From: Branchiostoma belcheri
Lineage: Eukaryota; Chordata; Leptocardii; Amphioxiformes; Branchiostomatidae
Reading direction: 5' to 3'
NCBI RefSeq assembly: GCF_001625305.1
Contig: NW_017802935.1
Coordinates: 289,138 to 353,137 of the forward strand
DNA: 64,000 nt
Numbering within the stretch: the first letter of the stretch is position 1; each line of letters opens with the position of its first letter. Below are positions 24,125 to 35,494 of this stretch, in pieces. A program made the position numbers and the translations under genes. The notes beneath the pieces were generated by a model. It was given only the letters and a program-made list of their open reading frames with translations. It did not search any database and was not told where the DNA came from.

Positions 24125-24620
24125 GACTGTCCTAGAACGTCCTCAGTTAATTTGTGATCAAGAATAAGCATCCACTTTTAGAAAGGACAAATGCAGGATT
24201 GTCCCAGAAATGCCGTTTGCAATCGTATTGAGAAACATCCTTTTTGAAAAGGTAGGACATATGCAAGACTGTAAGAAATGCCCTCAGTTTGCGATCGTAC
24301 AACAATCGTACAACGAAATAGCCATTTTAGAAAGAACTTATGCAAACTGTCTCAAAATGGAAATGCAATTTGCGAACATACGACGAAACAGGCGTTTCCA
24401 AAAGGACATGTGCACGACTGTCCAAGAAATACGCTCGGTTAATTTTGCGATTGCACGACAATCGTGCGACGAAACAGCCGTTTCCAAAAGGACGTGACTG
24501 TCCAATAGATATAGTTTGCGATCGTACCACAAGGCAGCCTTTTTCGAAAGAACCCGTGAACAACTGTCTCAGAAATACCGTTTGCGATTGTACGTACGAA
24601 GATCGTGCGACGATCGTACG
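24125..24620. repeat. Degenerate minisatellite, about 70-80-bp units
   Basis: Recurring words are GACTGTCC, AGAAATGC, TTTGCGATCGTAC, GACGAAACAGCC and TTTCCAAAAGGAC, in the same order five or six times. It ends about 40 bp before the stop of the AVIT-like gene on the other strand. The open frames here are by-products. Confidence 0.7.
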
Positions 24621-24660
24621 ACGGATGTGACCGGTCCCTACGACGACGACGTGTCGATCT

Positions 24661-26290
24661 CTACTTGGCCGGCTCGGGCCCGCACCTGCCGAGGACGGGA
24701 TGCCCCACCCGGCGGCACACCAGACCGCCGGCGCACGGGCACAGGAAGAACGGGCTCGGGCGCTTCATCGGGTACGGCATGCTGAGGGAACGGCAATAAG
24801 GTAAAGGTAGGTAAAAGTAGTCTGTTGTATCATGCTTTATCCAAGAGGCAGGTGTAGTTATGGATAGTCCACGCGTATCCAGAACCGAGGTTAGGGCAAA
24901 TCTACGCTCTGAGATACGCGCAGACTATCCAGAACCGTACATGATTCTAGCTCTAACACATTCGGGCATGGCCACTTCAATCAGTACTGCATGCTGAGGG
25001 AACGGGAAAAAGGTAGTTGCTGTATTCAGAGCCATGCTCAGACACGGTTCTGGATAGTCCGCGCGTATACTGAACTGTGCCTTGGGCAAATCTACGTTCT
25101 GGCATAGGCGGAGACTATCCAAAACCGTGCCTGATTCTAACCCTAGCGTCCTTGCCCTAACCCATTTTGGGCTCGGGAACGGCAAGAACATAGGCGTCTG
25201 GCATTGCAGTATAACGTAGAGTGGATTCATTCCTCAAGCTAAACTACATCAAATACATCGCAGTCGTCCCTCGGTCATAGCATAGCTTTATGTTTAACTA
25301 TTTTGTAAACAATAAGGCATACATGTAGTGATAACGTTGTAGATCTAAATGCTTGACTATTTTGTCTCTCATCTTGTTCACTATCAACACTACAGGTACG
25401 ACATTTTACCCATTTTGGTCTTTTAAGTAGTAGTATAGCTACTGTATTTAGCACATGTGGGTAAAAACATAAAAATAAAGATCACCACCATCTATTATTA
25501 GTAAGGCATTTCTTGAACCGTTGGACTTACTTGTTGCTCTCGAGGAAGCAGACCTTGCCCCTTCCGTCGCTGGTTTGCACTGCGGCACGGGCGAGAAGAA
25601 GTTAACCCTGGGGGCGCAACAGCTGCCGTACCCATGGACGTCGATACAGTCCTGGTCACTCGAACACAGCTGAAGTGGCGAGGTGCAATAAATTATCTAA
25701 TCAATACGTAACATCGTCAAGAGACGAACAAAAAAGGTTGTTGCATCCAGAACCGTGCTTTATCGATCCAGAACCGTGCTTTATCGTTCCAAAATCATGC
25801 TCGGGTACGGTTCTGGATAGTTCTCGCGTGTCCAGAACCGTGCCTGGAGAAAAGCTACGTTCTTGGATACGCGGAGACTATCAGGAACCGTGCCTGATCC
25901 TAACCCTGACCGATTCAGGCATAGAAACAACACTTTTACTAAAAGGAGTCAGTTCAGCACCAAGGACAGTATGCGACCGAGCAGAAGTGCATGTATCAAA
26001 AACCGCGGCTCTGGATACAGCTGGGTACTTCTATCAAACGCCTGTCCCTTTTTGAAGAAACGTCATCTTATCTTTCAGAAATTAAACGATTTGTCAATCG
26101 TTTGCTCTCTTCTACCACTACAGTACAGTAGCAACCGAACATTGAGGTACATACAGCATAAACGAACGCTCGAAGTCTGAGCTTTTCTCAACATATTTTT
26201 TGTAACAGAATCTACGTAACCCACCTCCAAAGCAGCGTTACTCTTCAGGACGGCAAGCGTTGTGATGAACAGGAGAGGTAGGTTCTTCAT
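24661..26290 (-). CDS. Prokineticin / AVIT-domain secreted peptide, with an apparent frameshift
   Basis: Three minus-strand exons: 26290-26225 (signal peptide MKNLPLLFITTLAVLKSNA), 25669-25531 and 24781-24661 (stop TAG). Exon 2 has the CSSDQDC...GSCC...QCKP pattern and exon 3 has FFLCPCAGGLVC...GRCGPEP, which together give the ten-cysteine order of the AVIT (prokineticin) fold. Prokineticins are small secreted ligands of G-protein-coupled receptors. Exon 1 ends in phase 0 (AG/GTGGGT). In exon 2 the first half reads in one frame up to QCKP; the sixth cysteine (GRGKVCFLESN) appears only in another frame. Exon 3's phase fits the second frame, so one base seems to be missing around 25580-25590. 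It is either an assembly error, a null allele or decay. The conserved N-terminal AVIT residues themselves are not present; an astakine-like or colipase-fold relative is the main alternative. Confidence 0.7.
24835..25120. repeat. TATCCAGAACCGTGC family repeats in the AVIT-like gene intron
   Basis: Two adjacent copies (about 24835-24945 and 25020-25125), each with TATCCAGAACCG or a variant, GGGCAAATCTACG and GATACGC. They lie in intron 2 of the minus-strand AVIT-like gene. Confidence 0.7.
25315..25498 (+). repeat. Retroposon 3' end shared with 47460-47610
   Basis: TTGTTCACTATCAACACTACAGGTA, TACTGTATTTAGCACATGTGGGT-like sequence and AACATAAAAATAAAGATCA recur at 47475-47610 in the same order. 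The A-rich AATAAAGATCAT end is typical of a retroposed 3' tail. Confidence 0.6.
25735..25930. repeat. TATCCAGAACCGTGC family repeat, copy in AVIT-like gene intron 1
   Basis: CATCCAGAACCGTGCTTTATC twice in tandem, then GGTTCTGGATAGT, GTGTCCAGAACCGTGCC and CTTGGATACGCGGAGACTATC, matching the 60160-60545 array. Confidence 0.75.
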
Positions 26291-27540
26291 TCCGTGCCGC
26301 AGATTCGGTTCTTGCGCGCCAACCTAAGTCTTCAGAAGCAGCAGCTTGTTCTCCTCTCTGGGGTAGTAGGAGTATAATACTGAACCGCCGCCGAGTCCTA
26401 AAATTTTATTTTGCACAAATGTTGCAAATAAATCCGTGTCTTTTCTTACATAGTTCAGCAATGACGTCATTTCCTGCTGACCCCTAACCCTGGAAGCTAG
26501 AAGAGCGTCGTTGTGTTTTATCTTCCCGACATCAGGGTGACAGTTGAAGTCCTCTCCAGTTCTGTCAGCGGTTTTATGACGCGTCCATATGACAGGGTTG
26601 TAACATCAGCGCCGCGCCTTACATTAGCCGGCATTACGAGCCGCACTTTGCCGCTGTTAACCTTTGAACGGGCTTGTATAAACCGTCCATCTTCATTTTC
26701 ATGGCTTTTATACAACTCAAACTTGTTGTGAGAAACTTCCTGGCCTCGTGTGCACGCTATCGCTAGCTTAAAGCCACCACCCAGCAACGAACCGCCTACA
26801 CATTGACGTAAGACATGATAAAACCTTTGCTCGTGTTCACCGAGAAAGAAAACTTACGCAAGCAGATTCCGCTATCAGGCAACGGCAATGGCAGGACATA
26901 CATCCTGCGGAGGCAACTTTACGACTATCGCTAAACTGCAAAGAGCCTCCTTATGTTCATTGAGGCAAACTTGTGTAACTATGCACCGTTATCAGCCACA
27001 GCCAAGACATGTCCTTTTCACTCTTAGAATTAAATTTACGTCCGGACATGAAAGAGACTTTACTGCTGTCGTCAAATCTCCTTTCCACTAGATGCTGCGA
27101 ATGCCGAGCGTCCAGAGATTGCTCAACGAGTTTCATGGGTAAAGAGCGTGTTTTTCTTCGTTTTGTGTGTTCTGTTGTCCTTTAATTCATACTTTTTACA
27201 TCTTTCTCTTATATCTTTACATTCATACTTTTGCATTATATTCCTATTATATGAAGTAAAGGGTTCCACGAATCCGATTTTGGTCGTTGTTCGGTCGCTA
27301 GCGCTCAGCGATCGAAGTCTAGTGGAAATGGGGACTAAAGAAAAGAGTTTCCTCGGCTAAAGGTCAGAGTTGGTGAGAACCTGTCAGCACAAGTTTGTCG
27401 GTACAAGTTGGGTTCGCTCCAGTGACCCTGTGACCCTCTGACGTCATGGGTTGGATCGCAGTGACGTCATCGCCGCCCTTCCTGCGTTTTGTGTCCCACT
27501 TCTCCTAAATGAAGTGTCTGATTCGATTGTCGAAGCTCGC

Positions 27541-27899
27541 GTCGTTAACGAAAAATATGTGTGTATATATTACTGTCACATTTACTTTGTGGTATTTTGA
27601 AAGGAAAAGAAACATTCAGTGGTTCAACAGAGACACCAGACAAATTCAGCGACTTACGTCGTGAACGAAAAATATGTATATATGTACATTATTACTGTCA
27701 TATTTACTTAGCGGTATTTTGAAAGGAAAAGAAACATTCAGTGGTTCCACATAAACACCGGACAAATTCAATGACTTACGTCGTTAACGAAAATACATGT
27801 ATGTATATATGTACATAATACTGTCACATTTACTTAGCAGCAATATGAAAGGAAAAGAAACATTCAGTGGCTCCACATTAACACCGGACAAATTTAATT
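27541..27899. repeat. Three-copy tandem repeat, about 120-bp unit
   Basis: Each unit starts GTCGTTAACGAAAA and contains GAAAGGAAAAGAAACATTCAG and CCGGACAAATT. Units begin near 27541, 27657 and 27779. Confidence 0.9.
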
Positions 27900-28171
27900 A
27901 CATCAACTTCATTTCCCATGAAAGTGCCGTGTGTTTTCTGGAGTGTTAACAAAATTTGCGGCCGTCCGTTCGTTGCCCCTATCGCGTAATAGACGACTTT
28001 TTTTGTGGCCGGTTATCAATTTTTTGTCCATTAAGGTCATGAGTTGAGGTCATAAGTCAAAGTACACATGCATGGTCTTCCGTCATTTCATATTTGTGGC
28101 CTGTTAACCCGGTTTACTGCGAAACTGTTCAGAAGAGACGTCATTCTAAAGCTCACAAACGACCTGTGGAC

Positions 28172-28405
28172 TAGCCTCCTTCGCAGACTTGTTGGGCGGC
28201 GGCGTTATTTTTTTCGGTGAGCGATGTGAGTTATTCCGCGGAGGGACGATTTTGCCGCCGAGGAAGTTTTGCGACCAAGAGGTTTCTCAAAACCTTCTCT
28301 CCACGGCAAAACCCCCTCTGCGACAAAATCGTTCCTCCGCGGAATAACTCGCGTCGCTCACCGAAAAAATAACGCCGCCGCCCAACAAGTCTGCGAAAGA
28401 GGCTA
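28172..28405. mobile_element. Large palindromic element, about 234 bp
   Basis: Arms of about 90-100 bp are near-perfect inverted repeats: TAGCCTCCTTCGCAGACTTG, the GGCGGCGGCGTTATTTTTT stretch, CGGTGAGCGA and TTATTCCGCGGAGG all recur reversed on the right. It starts with the TAGCCTC motif of the elements at 7429, 16323 and 20673. No coding capacity. Confidence 0.85.
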
Positions 28406-29303
28406 CCGTAGACTGAGTGTACTGACTCCTCATAATAGCCTTTATGCAGGCAGTTGTTTCTAGTACATTTGTAGTAGAGTTTGACTTGTCTATGGGTATT
28501 GTTTACCTGGATGTTTAACATTAATGTAACATTGACAGCATTTTAGTAACCTGATGTGAGTATTGCAGTCTATGCTCTACATTGATATATACAGGATATA
28601 GCAATGTTGTAATGTTCATACTCAACATAAACATCGTATTAACTTCAAAAGCCTAAAAAAAATGTCCTTTTTTGGCGACGTCTCAGGGAGGAGCCTAATA
28701 GTACAGTATTGTGTGCAGTTTGCAAGAATTCTAGGAATGGTACAGGCATTTAGTCCACAGGAATGGAATGTCCACAGGCATGTCTCTGACCACATCTATG
28801 CCCACATTGCTGGAAAACCTTGGGAAGACCTGTCTGCCCCGGATGTCCCTACTTTCTGTGACCCCGGGGCTCGTTCACTATACACTCGGGGGAGGAGTGT
28901 ACTGTATCTGTCTAGAATTAACAGGTACCAAGTCTTCCTCAAAATCATGAAATGATGGCAGTGCCATGCAGACAATAACCCTAACAGCAACCACCGTCGC
29001 CATGGCCATGTATGTTTTCATTGCCAGTCTTGTTACTGTTATGCTATATAACTGAAGATGTCAATTGTAACAAGGAACATACCAATGCACCAATCCAGAT
29101 GACAGGACACAACTAACTAATCTTCTCCCACGTTTATTGAAAGGTTCTCAACATGATTCTGCATCTTTCCCTCACATAAGCCCCAACATTACATTAATAC
29201 ACAGAACACACATCAACAAATGTGAGGAAGTCTTATAATAATCATGTTTTTTTCTACTGTACTGATTTTGGATTAGCAGATACATAAAAGGATTTCTACA
29301 TCT

Positions 29304-32300
29304 CTAAAACTCAAACTCGAACTCGAAGTACTGTGGGTCGAAGGTGTGAACTCGAACATAGCCGTCCTCACCACCGGAGCTGTAGCTGTGGGAAAAAGGA
29401 GGAAACAGTGGTCAGTATTTACTATAATGAAAGTTCATCTGTGTTGGTAGTTACATGTTTAAAGTTAAAACTTTCGATCCAACACAAAAAGTTCTCTCAC
29501 CTAGAGCTTTTGACCAGACACTCTGGTCTTCCTCAGTAGCCTCTGTGGACTCTGTCTACTGAGGAAGACCAGAGTGACTGGTCAAAAGCTCTAGGTGACA
29601 GAACTTTTTTGTGTTGGATGAAATGTTTTAACTTTAAACAGTGGTCAGTGTTTGTTTGTTTGTTTGTTTGTGTACACCTGAGAGGAGCATGAGACAGGTA
29701 AAATATCTGGTTTACATGTCTGGGTGTGAAATACTAGGTGCATGCTTACCGGTACTTTTGTGCAGACAAAATTGGATCTGTGCTCCTAATTTCTGACTGT
29801 GGGATCACTCAATTCTTCTATAGAGTTACGTACATAAAGGCACAGCATATGCTGCAATGTTGTTCTTGACATTTAAGCATGAAAAAAATAACTATATTGC
29901 ACATGTATTACATGTAAGTGTTAATCAACAATGTATTCAGGCATGATTTTCCAGGACATTCCATGCTTACACATGAAAGTGTGGATTTTGAAGTAGTCTA
30001 CATCATACATAAACTTATACATACATATTATAATATAGATAATTACAAATAAACCTTTCCGTACCTTTTGCCGTCGGGGTGGAATGCCACGCTGTTGATT
30101 GGTCCAAAGTGACCCTTGACCCTGCCGAATTCTTCCTCGAAGATGAGGTGGAAGAAGCGAGCGTCGAATTTGCCGATTCGGGTGGACGTGGTCGTCACCT
30201 GCATGGCCTCCTGTCCTCCGCCTAAAACAACCTGGGGAAAACACAACAAAGTCAACCTTTCAGATCATTGACTGATTGAGGTCGTGTGGCGTAACGACAG
30301 AGCATTTGGCTCAGAACCAAGAGGTCCTGGGTTCAAATCCTGCCATGTCTCCGACATTGTGCCTTTGCAAAAGCCACTTTATACGACTTTCCTCACTCCG
30401 CTCAGGTGAACATGAGTATGCCAGAGTGATCATTATCATGATTGCGGGCATTAAAGGAAAACCAACCAACCAATAAGTTAAAGGTAAAGCAGTCAAGTCA
30501 TCTTCAACAGGATCTTTTGCTGTTCTGTACAGGCCACTTTTAGTTTTTACTACATTTCTTTTGGTCAAAACAAAAGTGACAAGGTAGGTTGGCATGCTCC
30601 AGTTGTTTCCCAGCTCTCAAGTCTACAACGACTGTAACTCACGTGGTCCATGCGTGGTGAGATGGCAGCTGAGTTAACCGGTCTCTCTGTCTTGTAGGTC
30701 TTCAGATGGTCCAGGGAGTCAGCATCAAAGAGCTGCAAACAAACAACAAAGAAACATACAGTTATTTTGAGAAAGGGAAGGCAGTCTATAAGACTTCATA
30801 GATTTACATATCAGCAGCACCAGATATATATCTGTAGCTGCATAAGGCTTGGCAAAGTACTTCTCATGACTTCTCATATAGGCAGTAGATGTCTGGTACC
30901 GACAAGTACTCTCATGTCCCGAATAAACATACCCCCCGGAATAAACATACCCCCCGGAGAAATCTTCAAAGTCTAATAAACATACCCTCCGGAATAAACG
31001 TACCCCCCGGAAAATGACCAAATTGACGGGTGAACGGTACTAAAATGTGCTCTTTATTTCAATACCAAATCTTTCACTGTTACTTTTGATTAGGAATATA
31101 AATATACTGTACTAGTGCTTGTTGTTGGGAAATACAACATCTGATTATCATTTCAATGTAATAAAAGAAACATGAGGCTGTCTATGTAATACTATACCTC
31201 AACAAACAGTGTCAACATTACAGCCATAATTATGACACCACTAGCAATAGGGGTGGGTACCTGTACATGTTTGGCTCTTTCAGGTCCAGGTCCAGAGGAT
31301 CAGGTCCAGGTCCGGACCTGTACCTGTACCTGATTCTGAATACCGGAGTATCAGTACCGAATTTTTTTTGCTAAATGATCATTGTTAAATACAATATAAG
31401 TATAAGTAACCACTACAATAATTTTCATTTCATTTTATTTTATTTTTTTCTTTTTATTTATTTTTATTTATTTTCATTTTATTTTTTATTCTATTTTATT
31501 TTATTTTATTTCATTTAATTTTATTCTATTTTATCCGTTCTATGCATTATCAAACTTCACCTCTACTCCTAGAGCTCCATACTCATGATACTATAACGTT
31601 AACTTCAGACCGAATATATTAAACATTTTAATTCGCCCCCTCTAGCGGTTTGGGCCAAATTGCAGCTTTCCAAAAAAATCCAAGATGGCGCCGGCAGATC
31701 GGCGCGGCTCGGCGATTGCCGGTTTCCTTGTATTTTCCTTGGTATTTTACGCGATTCAAGCAAAGAAAACAAGTTGACCACAAGAACAAAAGAGTAATAC
31801 AGCACTGGGAACGTAATGGTCCGTTTTGTTGGGCGGTAATTTCTCATTTCGAGTGAATATTTACGTGCGTCACAGTGTGACTACTGGTGACTCGATCCGA
31901 ACCAAACACAGCCTGTAAACTTGTTCTTTGTGATTCCTAGATAACTATCGGTAACAAAGACATGGGAAAATATTGTTGCAAAACGAGAGAGACGGAAACT
32001 AAGGTAAATTTCTTTTATTTTAAGGCTTAAAATAAAATTATATTGATAGTGACAATTTTTTTCCAAAACCGATTTTCCAAAAATTTATAAACGTACCGTC
32101 CCCAATAAGAATGTACCGGGTGGACGTTCGGGCCGAAAAAAATAAACGTACCGGTACGTTTAATCGGGACATGAGAGTATGGATTGGGATAGGGTATGTA
32201 GAGTGAAAAAAGAACATGGCATCTGGATGTGTATTCCTTGAAGCTTCACACAAATACTACATGTGCCGGTAATAAGAATGTTAATTGTTCATTGTGTTCA

Positions 32301-35300
32301 CCTGTATATGACTCATGAAAGGTCTTAAAGCGGTAAGTAAAAAGGTAAAATAATGTCATTGGTTCAATCTATTCTTAACTGACTGTAGTAGCCGAACTAT
32401 CCAGTGCCATTAGTGTGTGAGAGATTGTGATTGAGAGAAATAAATGATCACTACCACTACTGACCATAGCGTTTGTGTCCTTGGATGCGCTGACAAACAT
32501 GGTTCTGTCCTTGTTGAGTTGGATGTCGTTGATCTGTTTACTGTGGACCCTCACGTTCCGCACCCTCTCACCAGACTGGACAGTAACAGAAAAGACAATC
32601 AGCTGAGTGACCGTGAAAGGAAAAAGGAAAGGTCTCCAGTGCCCTTGTGCAGAGCGTAGGGTGGTGCCCGTCTCCATCTCTGTAGCCCTTGGGCGACAAA
32701 CAGTTGTGCAAGCCAATGCACTACAGCAGGGGGCTAGTCCGCTGGCAGTGCTGTGTGTTTGACCTTCCCACACTCTTTCTCCTATGTGCTGAGTGCTAAG
32801 CAGAGAAAGAAGTGTGTACCATTTTTGATGGTAAAAAGGTATGACCCGGCCGGGGTTTGAACTCATGACCTCCCTGTTACAAAGCGAGCACTCTACCAAT
32901 TGAGCTATTGCACCGCTGACCACCCATGAATAATTTCATTAAGTAATAGCAAGAGCCTTTATATAAAAGTTTTTATTCAAGAACCAGTGGGTTTCCATAT
33001 CTGACGACTTGTCCCTTTCTTCAGGGCCAGAATCTGAACCATTTTAAATATTGCTGCCCTGAAGAAGGTGACTGTCTGAGTTAGCAAAACCATATTGGTT
33101 GTTGAATAAACAACCAGTTACCTTGTTATACAGTTAGATACAGATGAACAATGTGACATCTTGCATGAAAGTTTGAATGAGCAAATGGGTCAGATGGCTG
33201 AGGATTTGAAAGGTGTCCAATTTTATGAGTTGGAGAGCAGTTCAATTCGTACCATAATTTTTGTATTACATGGGAAAGGAGTATAACTATTATTTCTCTA
33301 CTTTTAGATTTTTAGATAGAAAAGAAAACTTTCACTTTCCTCATGAAACTCGATAATCCTCGTACTATAAGCTCCATCTGTTCTTACATTTACAACTGTC
33401 TTAAGAAGCGAGAAGAAGCAGAACCTGTACATACATGTATGTAGTTTTACTATAGATATGTTTTAGTCTACCATCGCTATTCACCATGACCTGTAGTTAG
33501 TTAGCAATGAGCAAAAATGTACAATAAAGGTCTTTCATTCATTAAGGCAAACAGTCTGCAGCCAGTACATGGCGTTCCTACCTTGACATCGAACTGGCTG
33601 AACTCCCCACTCTCGTGTCCGGTGATAATGTACTCGTCCAGCCCTCCCCACACGGCCGACGTGACTTTGGGGCCCTCGATGGGGATACTCAGCAGGGGGG
33701 CGTTGTTTGCTGGGGAAAGGTAAGGTTGCACATCAGGGCTCAAAATTCATTTTTGGGAATAGGTGCACTGCAGCTGGTGCACCCAACCTAAAAAATTGGG
33801 TTCACAATGAATTATTTGGGTGCACCATATAAAATAAAATACACATGTAAGCAGAATGTCAGCAAAAACTAATTATGTTTCATTTCTAGGCAAAACTAGT
33901 ACAAAAAAGCTGGGCATGACATATATAAAATTGCATGTTGGCAACCTTGCAATGTTGTTTGTTCAAAACTTTGGCCGCATAACATGGAGGCCGACACTTG
34001 ACAATGCCTGATGGCAATGTTGTCTTCATTTTGCAGCACAGAGTTTGCAATCTATGGAAGGTTTACATTGTAGGTGGTTTGGAAAGAAAAGGGGTATGTG
34101 ACATGGTTTTGTTTTGTATTAAGTCCGGCATCGATTCTTGCCTTTTAGGTTTTTTTGAACTTGAACCTAAACATTTTTACAAGTCCAGAATCGGTCCAGC
34201 GAACTGGTACACGGCACTAGCATTGTTACTCACCTAGCTGTTCCCCTGCCCTGATGTCATAGATGTCTAGTGAAGGGTTGTAGCCCATCTGTCTGTCTGT
34301 ACAGAACATGATCATGTCTCCACTGTAGGAGAAACCACACGCTCGCACTGCGTTGTTAGTGTCCCACTGGAACAGTTGTTTTCCTGCAGCAAGAGAAGAG
34401 TAGAGGTTTAGAGATGATTCAACCTCGTCAAAATGTTGGAGATACATAATATTATACGAATAAACAATCATTACCTGTCTCACAGTCCCATAGCCTTGCG
34501 GAGTTGTCAGCGGCTGCGGTGAGAACCTTGGTGGTCTGCCAGTCGATGTCCAGTGCCCAGACGGCCCCGTTGTGCCCGTTGTACGTGCCTAACCTCTCTC
34601 CGTTGATGGCGTACCAGACGCAGGGCTTGGTGTCCTTGGCGCAGGAGAAGAGCAGGTCCCCCTCACGGTTGTACTTGATCTGGGTGATGGCACGGGTGTG
34701 CCCCTGCAGCATTAACGGTTTCTGTGGGAGAATAAGCAAGATATTACTGATCATTCAGATCTCTCTTCAAATCTGATCCTTATGAACCCTGATTTGATAG
34801 GGGAAGAAAATTACAATGATTGTTGCAGAAAGTCTGTGGCCATGTACATCAGGGCATTACAACCATCCCTCAACAGAGACGGGGGCGCCACAGACTTTCT
34901 GCAACCTATCATCCACTGCTCGCTCATGGAGTCACGTGTGTTATCTGCGTGCCATGACGTAAACGGTGGATTGTTCCTTCCTTGACAAAGACTGGAGTTG
35001 TACAGTCAAAAATTTAGTCTAATTTGTTGTGTTGGAAATTACAGTTCAAACTTGCTTCATAAATCAGGGTTTGTATAATTCTCAACCTTATAAAACTATC
35101 ATATGGGAGCACATAAGCTGGCCAGATAAGCATGGCAATGGAATTTGGCAAGACGTAAAGAATTCATGGAAATGGTGGTGAATTTTACTCTTTCTATATT
35201 CAGCAAGTAAATTATGTCATTTATCTTTCTCAAAAGTGTGCTAACTTTGAGAGATCCATATAATTTTTCAGGAGGCGACTTGCACACTGCCCCCCTCCCC

Positions 35301-35494
35301 CATTTTGCCATGCCTGCAACCATCTGGCCATACATGCGTACAATATGGGGACAATTTATGCCACAAATTTACAAAAAAGCACGGGAATATGGCCTCCTGG
35401 TTCTGGAACAGATACTTAACTTTCGTTTGATACCAAACATGGCATTTATAATGTCTTAAATATTTACTAAATCGCAAAAAGAACGCCTTACCAT
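29304..35494 (-). CDS. EIF3I: Eukaryotic translation initiation factor 3 subunit I
   Basis: Eight coding exons on the minus strand: 35494-35492 (ATG only), 34721-34475, 34383-34234, 33709-33582, 32575-32465, 30732-30643, 30231-30065 and 29385-29304. They sum to 978 nt, i.e. 325 codons plus stop, the length of human EIF3I. All phases agree. The product is a seven-bladed WD40 propeller: the N-terminus [19 protein letters not shown], the blade ends RLWDCETG and [11 protein letters not shown], and the C-terminus [16 protein letters not shown] then YFEFEFEF are unmistakable. EIF3I is part of the yeast-like b-i-g module of eIF3 in the cytoplasm. The start-only first exon is supported by an ATG directly followed by GTAAGG. 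Introns contain SINE and DNA-element insertions. Confidence 0.97.
29417..29635. mobile_element. Palindromic element with 14-bp target duplication in EIF3I intron 7
   Basis: An AAACAGTGGTCAGT direct repeat flanks it exactly (29403-29416 and 29636-29649). Most of the interior is an inverted repeat (29456-29640 region; the outermost bases overlap the right flank): AGTTAAAAC, ATCCAACACAAAAAGTTC, ACCTAGAGCTTTTGACCAG and GGTCTTCCTCAGTAG recur reversed. Each arm carries CTGAGGA, a GACCAG hairpin and AAAAGCTC, a decayed hammerhead-like layout. A related single arm lies at 60880-61020. Confidence 0.8.
30276..30480 (+). repeat. tRNA-derived SINE in EIF3I intron
   Basis: Begins AGGTCGTGTGGCGTAACGA and has a GGGTTCAAATCCTG B box, the same head as the SINE at 3985-4225 read on the other strand. 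Ends in an A-rich segment GGAAAACCAACCAACCAA. Confidence 0.8.
31423..31540. repeat. ATTTT-rich low-complexity tract
   Basis: Imperfect (ATTTT)n inside the TA-flanked element. Confidence 0.9.
31685..31777 (+). CDS. Possible 30-residue membrane microprotein
   Basis: ATG in strong context (CAAGATGGCGCC), followed by a basic start MAPADRRGS, a 15-residue hydrophobic stretch ([12 protein letters not shown]) and a basic tail before TGA. The layout resembles single-pass microproteins, but the frame is short and lies inside a transposable element. It may instead be the first exon of a longer gene or chance. Confidence 0.2.
   Translation: MAPADRRGSAIAGFLVFSLVFYAIQAKKTS
32833..32912 (-). repeat. tRNA-like SINE head in EIF3I intron
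   Basis: On the minus strand: AATAGCTCAATTGGTAGAG A box and GAGTTCAAACCCC B box, with a TGT anticodon-like loop. The T stem does not pair, so it is not a working tRNA gene. It is a different tRNA head from the SINEs at 3985 and 30276. Confidence 0.65.
32964..33112. mobile_element. Palindromic pair of Penelope-like terminal fragments
   Basis: TTTATTCAAGAACCAGT on the left and TTGGTTGTTGAATAAAC on the right are inverted copies. Between them are CTTTCTTCAGGG and CCCTGAAGAAGG, the decayed box-1 parts. The layout is like 53637-53915 but without an intact catalytic core. Confidence 0.5.
33460..33545 (+). repeat. Retroposon 3' end
   Basis: GTACAATAAAGGTCTTTCATTCATT end, as in other non-LTR 3' tails of this window. 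Confidence 0.4.

Larger units (their letters stand above)
26291..29303. other. Interval between the AVIT-like gene and EIF3I
   Basis: No supportable exon. It holds the probable AVIT-like gene promoter region (26291-26400, with an AT-rich TATTATACT on the minus strand near 26375), a three-copy tandem repeat (27541-27899) and a large palindromic element (28172-28405). The frame at 28662-28955 (97 codons) has no recognisable features. Confidence 0.5.
30909..32177. mobile_element. 1.27-kb TA-flanked element with terminal inverted repeats, EIF3I intron
   Basis: Ends CTCTCATGTCCCGAATAAAC and, from the right, CTCTCATGTCCCGATTAAAC, each bounded by TA (30907-30908 and 32178-32179). The subterminal AATAAACATACCCCCCGG units are repeated several times on the left and in variant form on the right (32085-32155). 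The interior includes an ATTTT-rich tract and a 30-codon frame at 31685. No transposase is visible, so it is probably non-autonomous. Confidence 0.75.

Noticed and set aside
24210..24630. Three overlapping frames near the AVIT-like gene
   Set aside because: All are produced by the degenerate minisatellite; residues repeat with the DNA unit.
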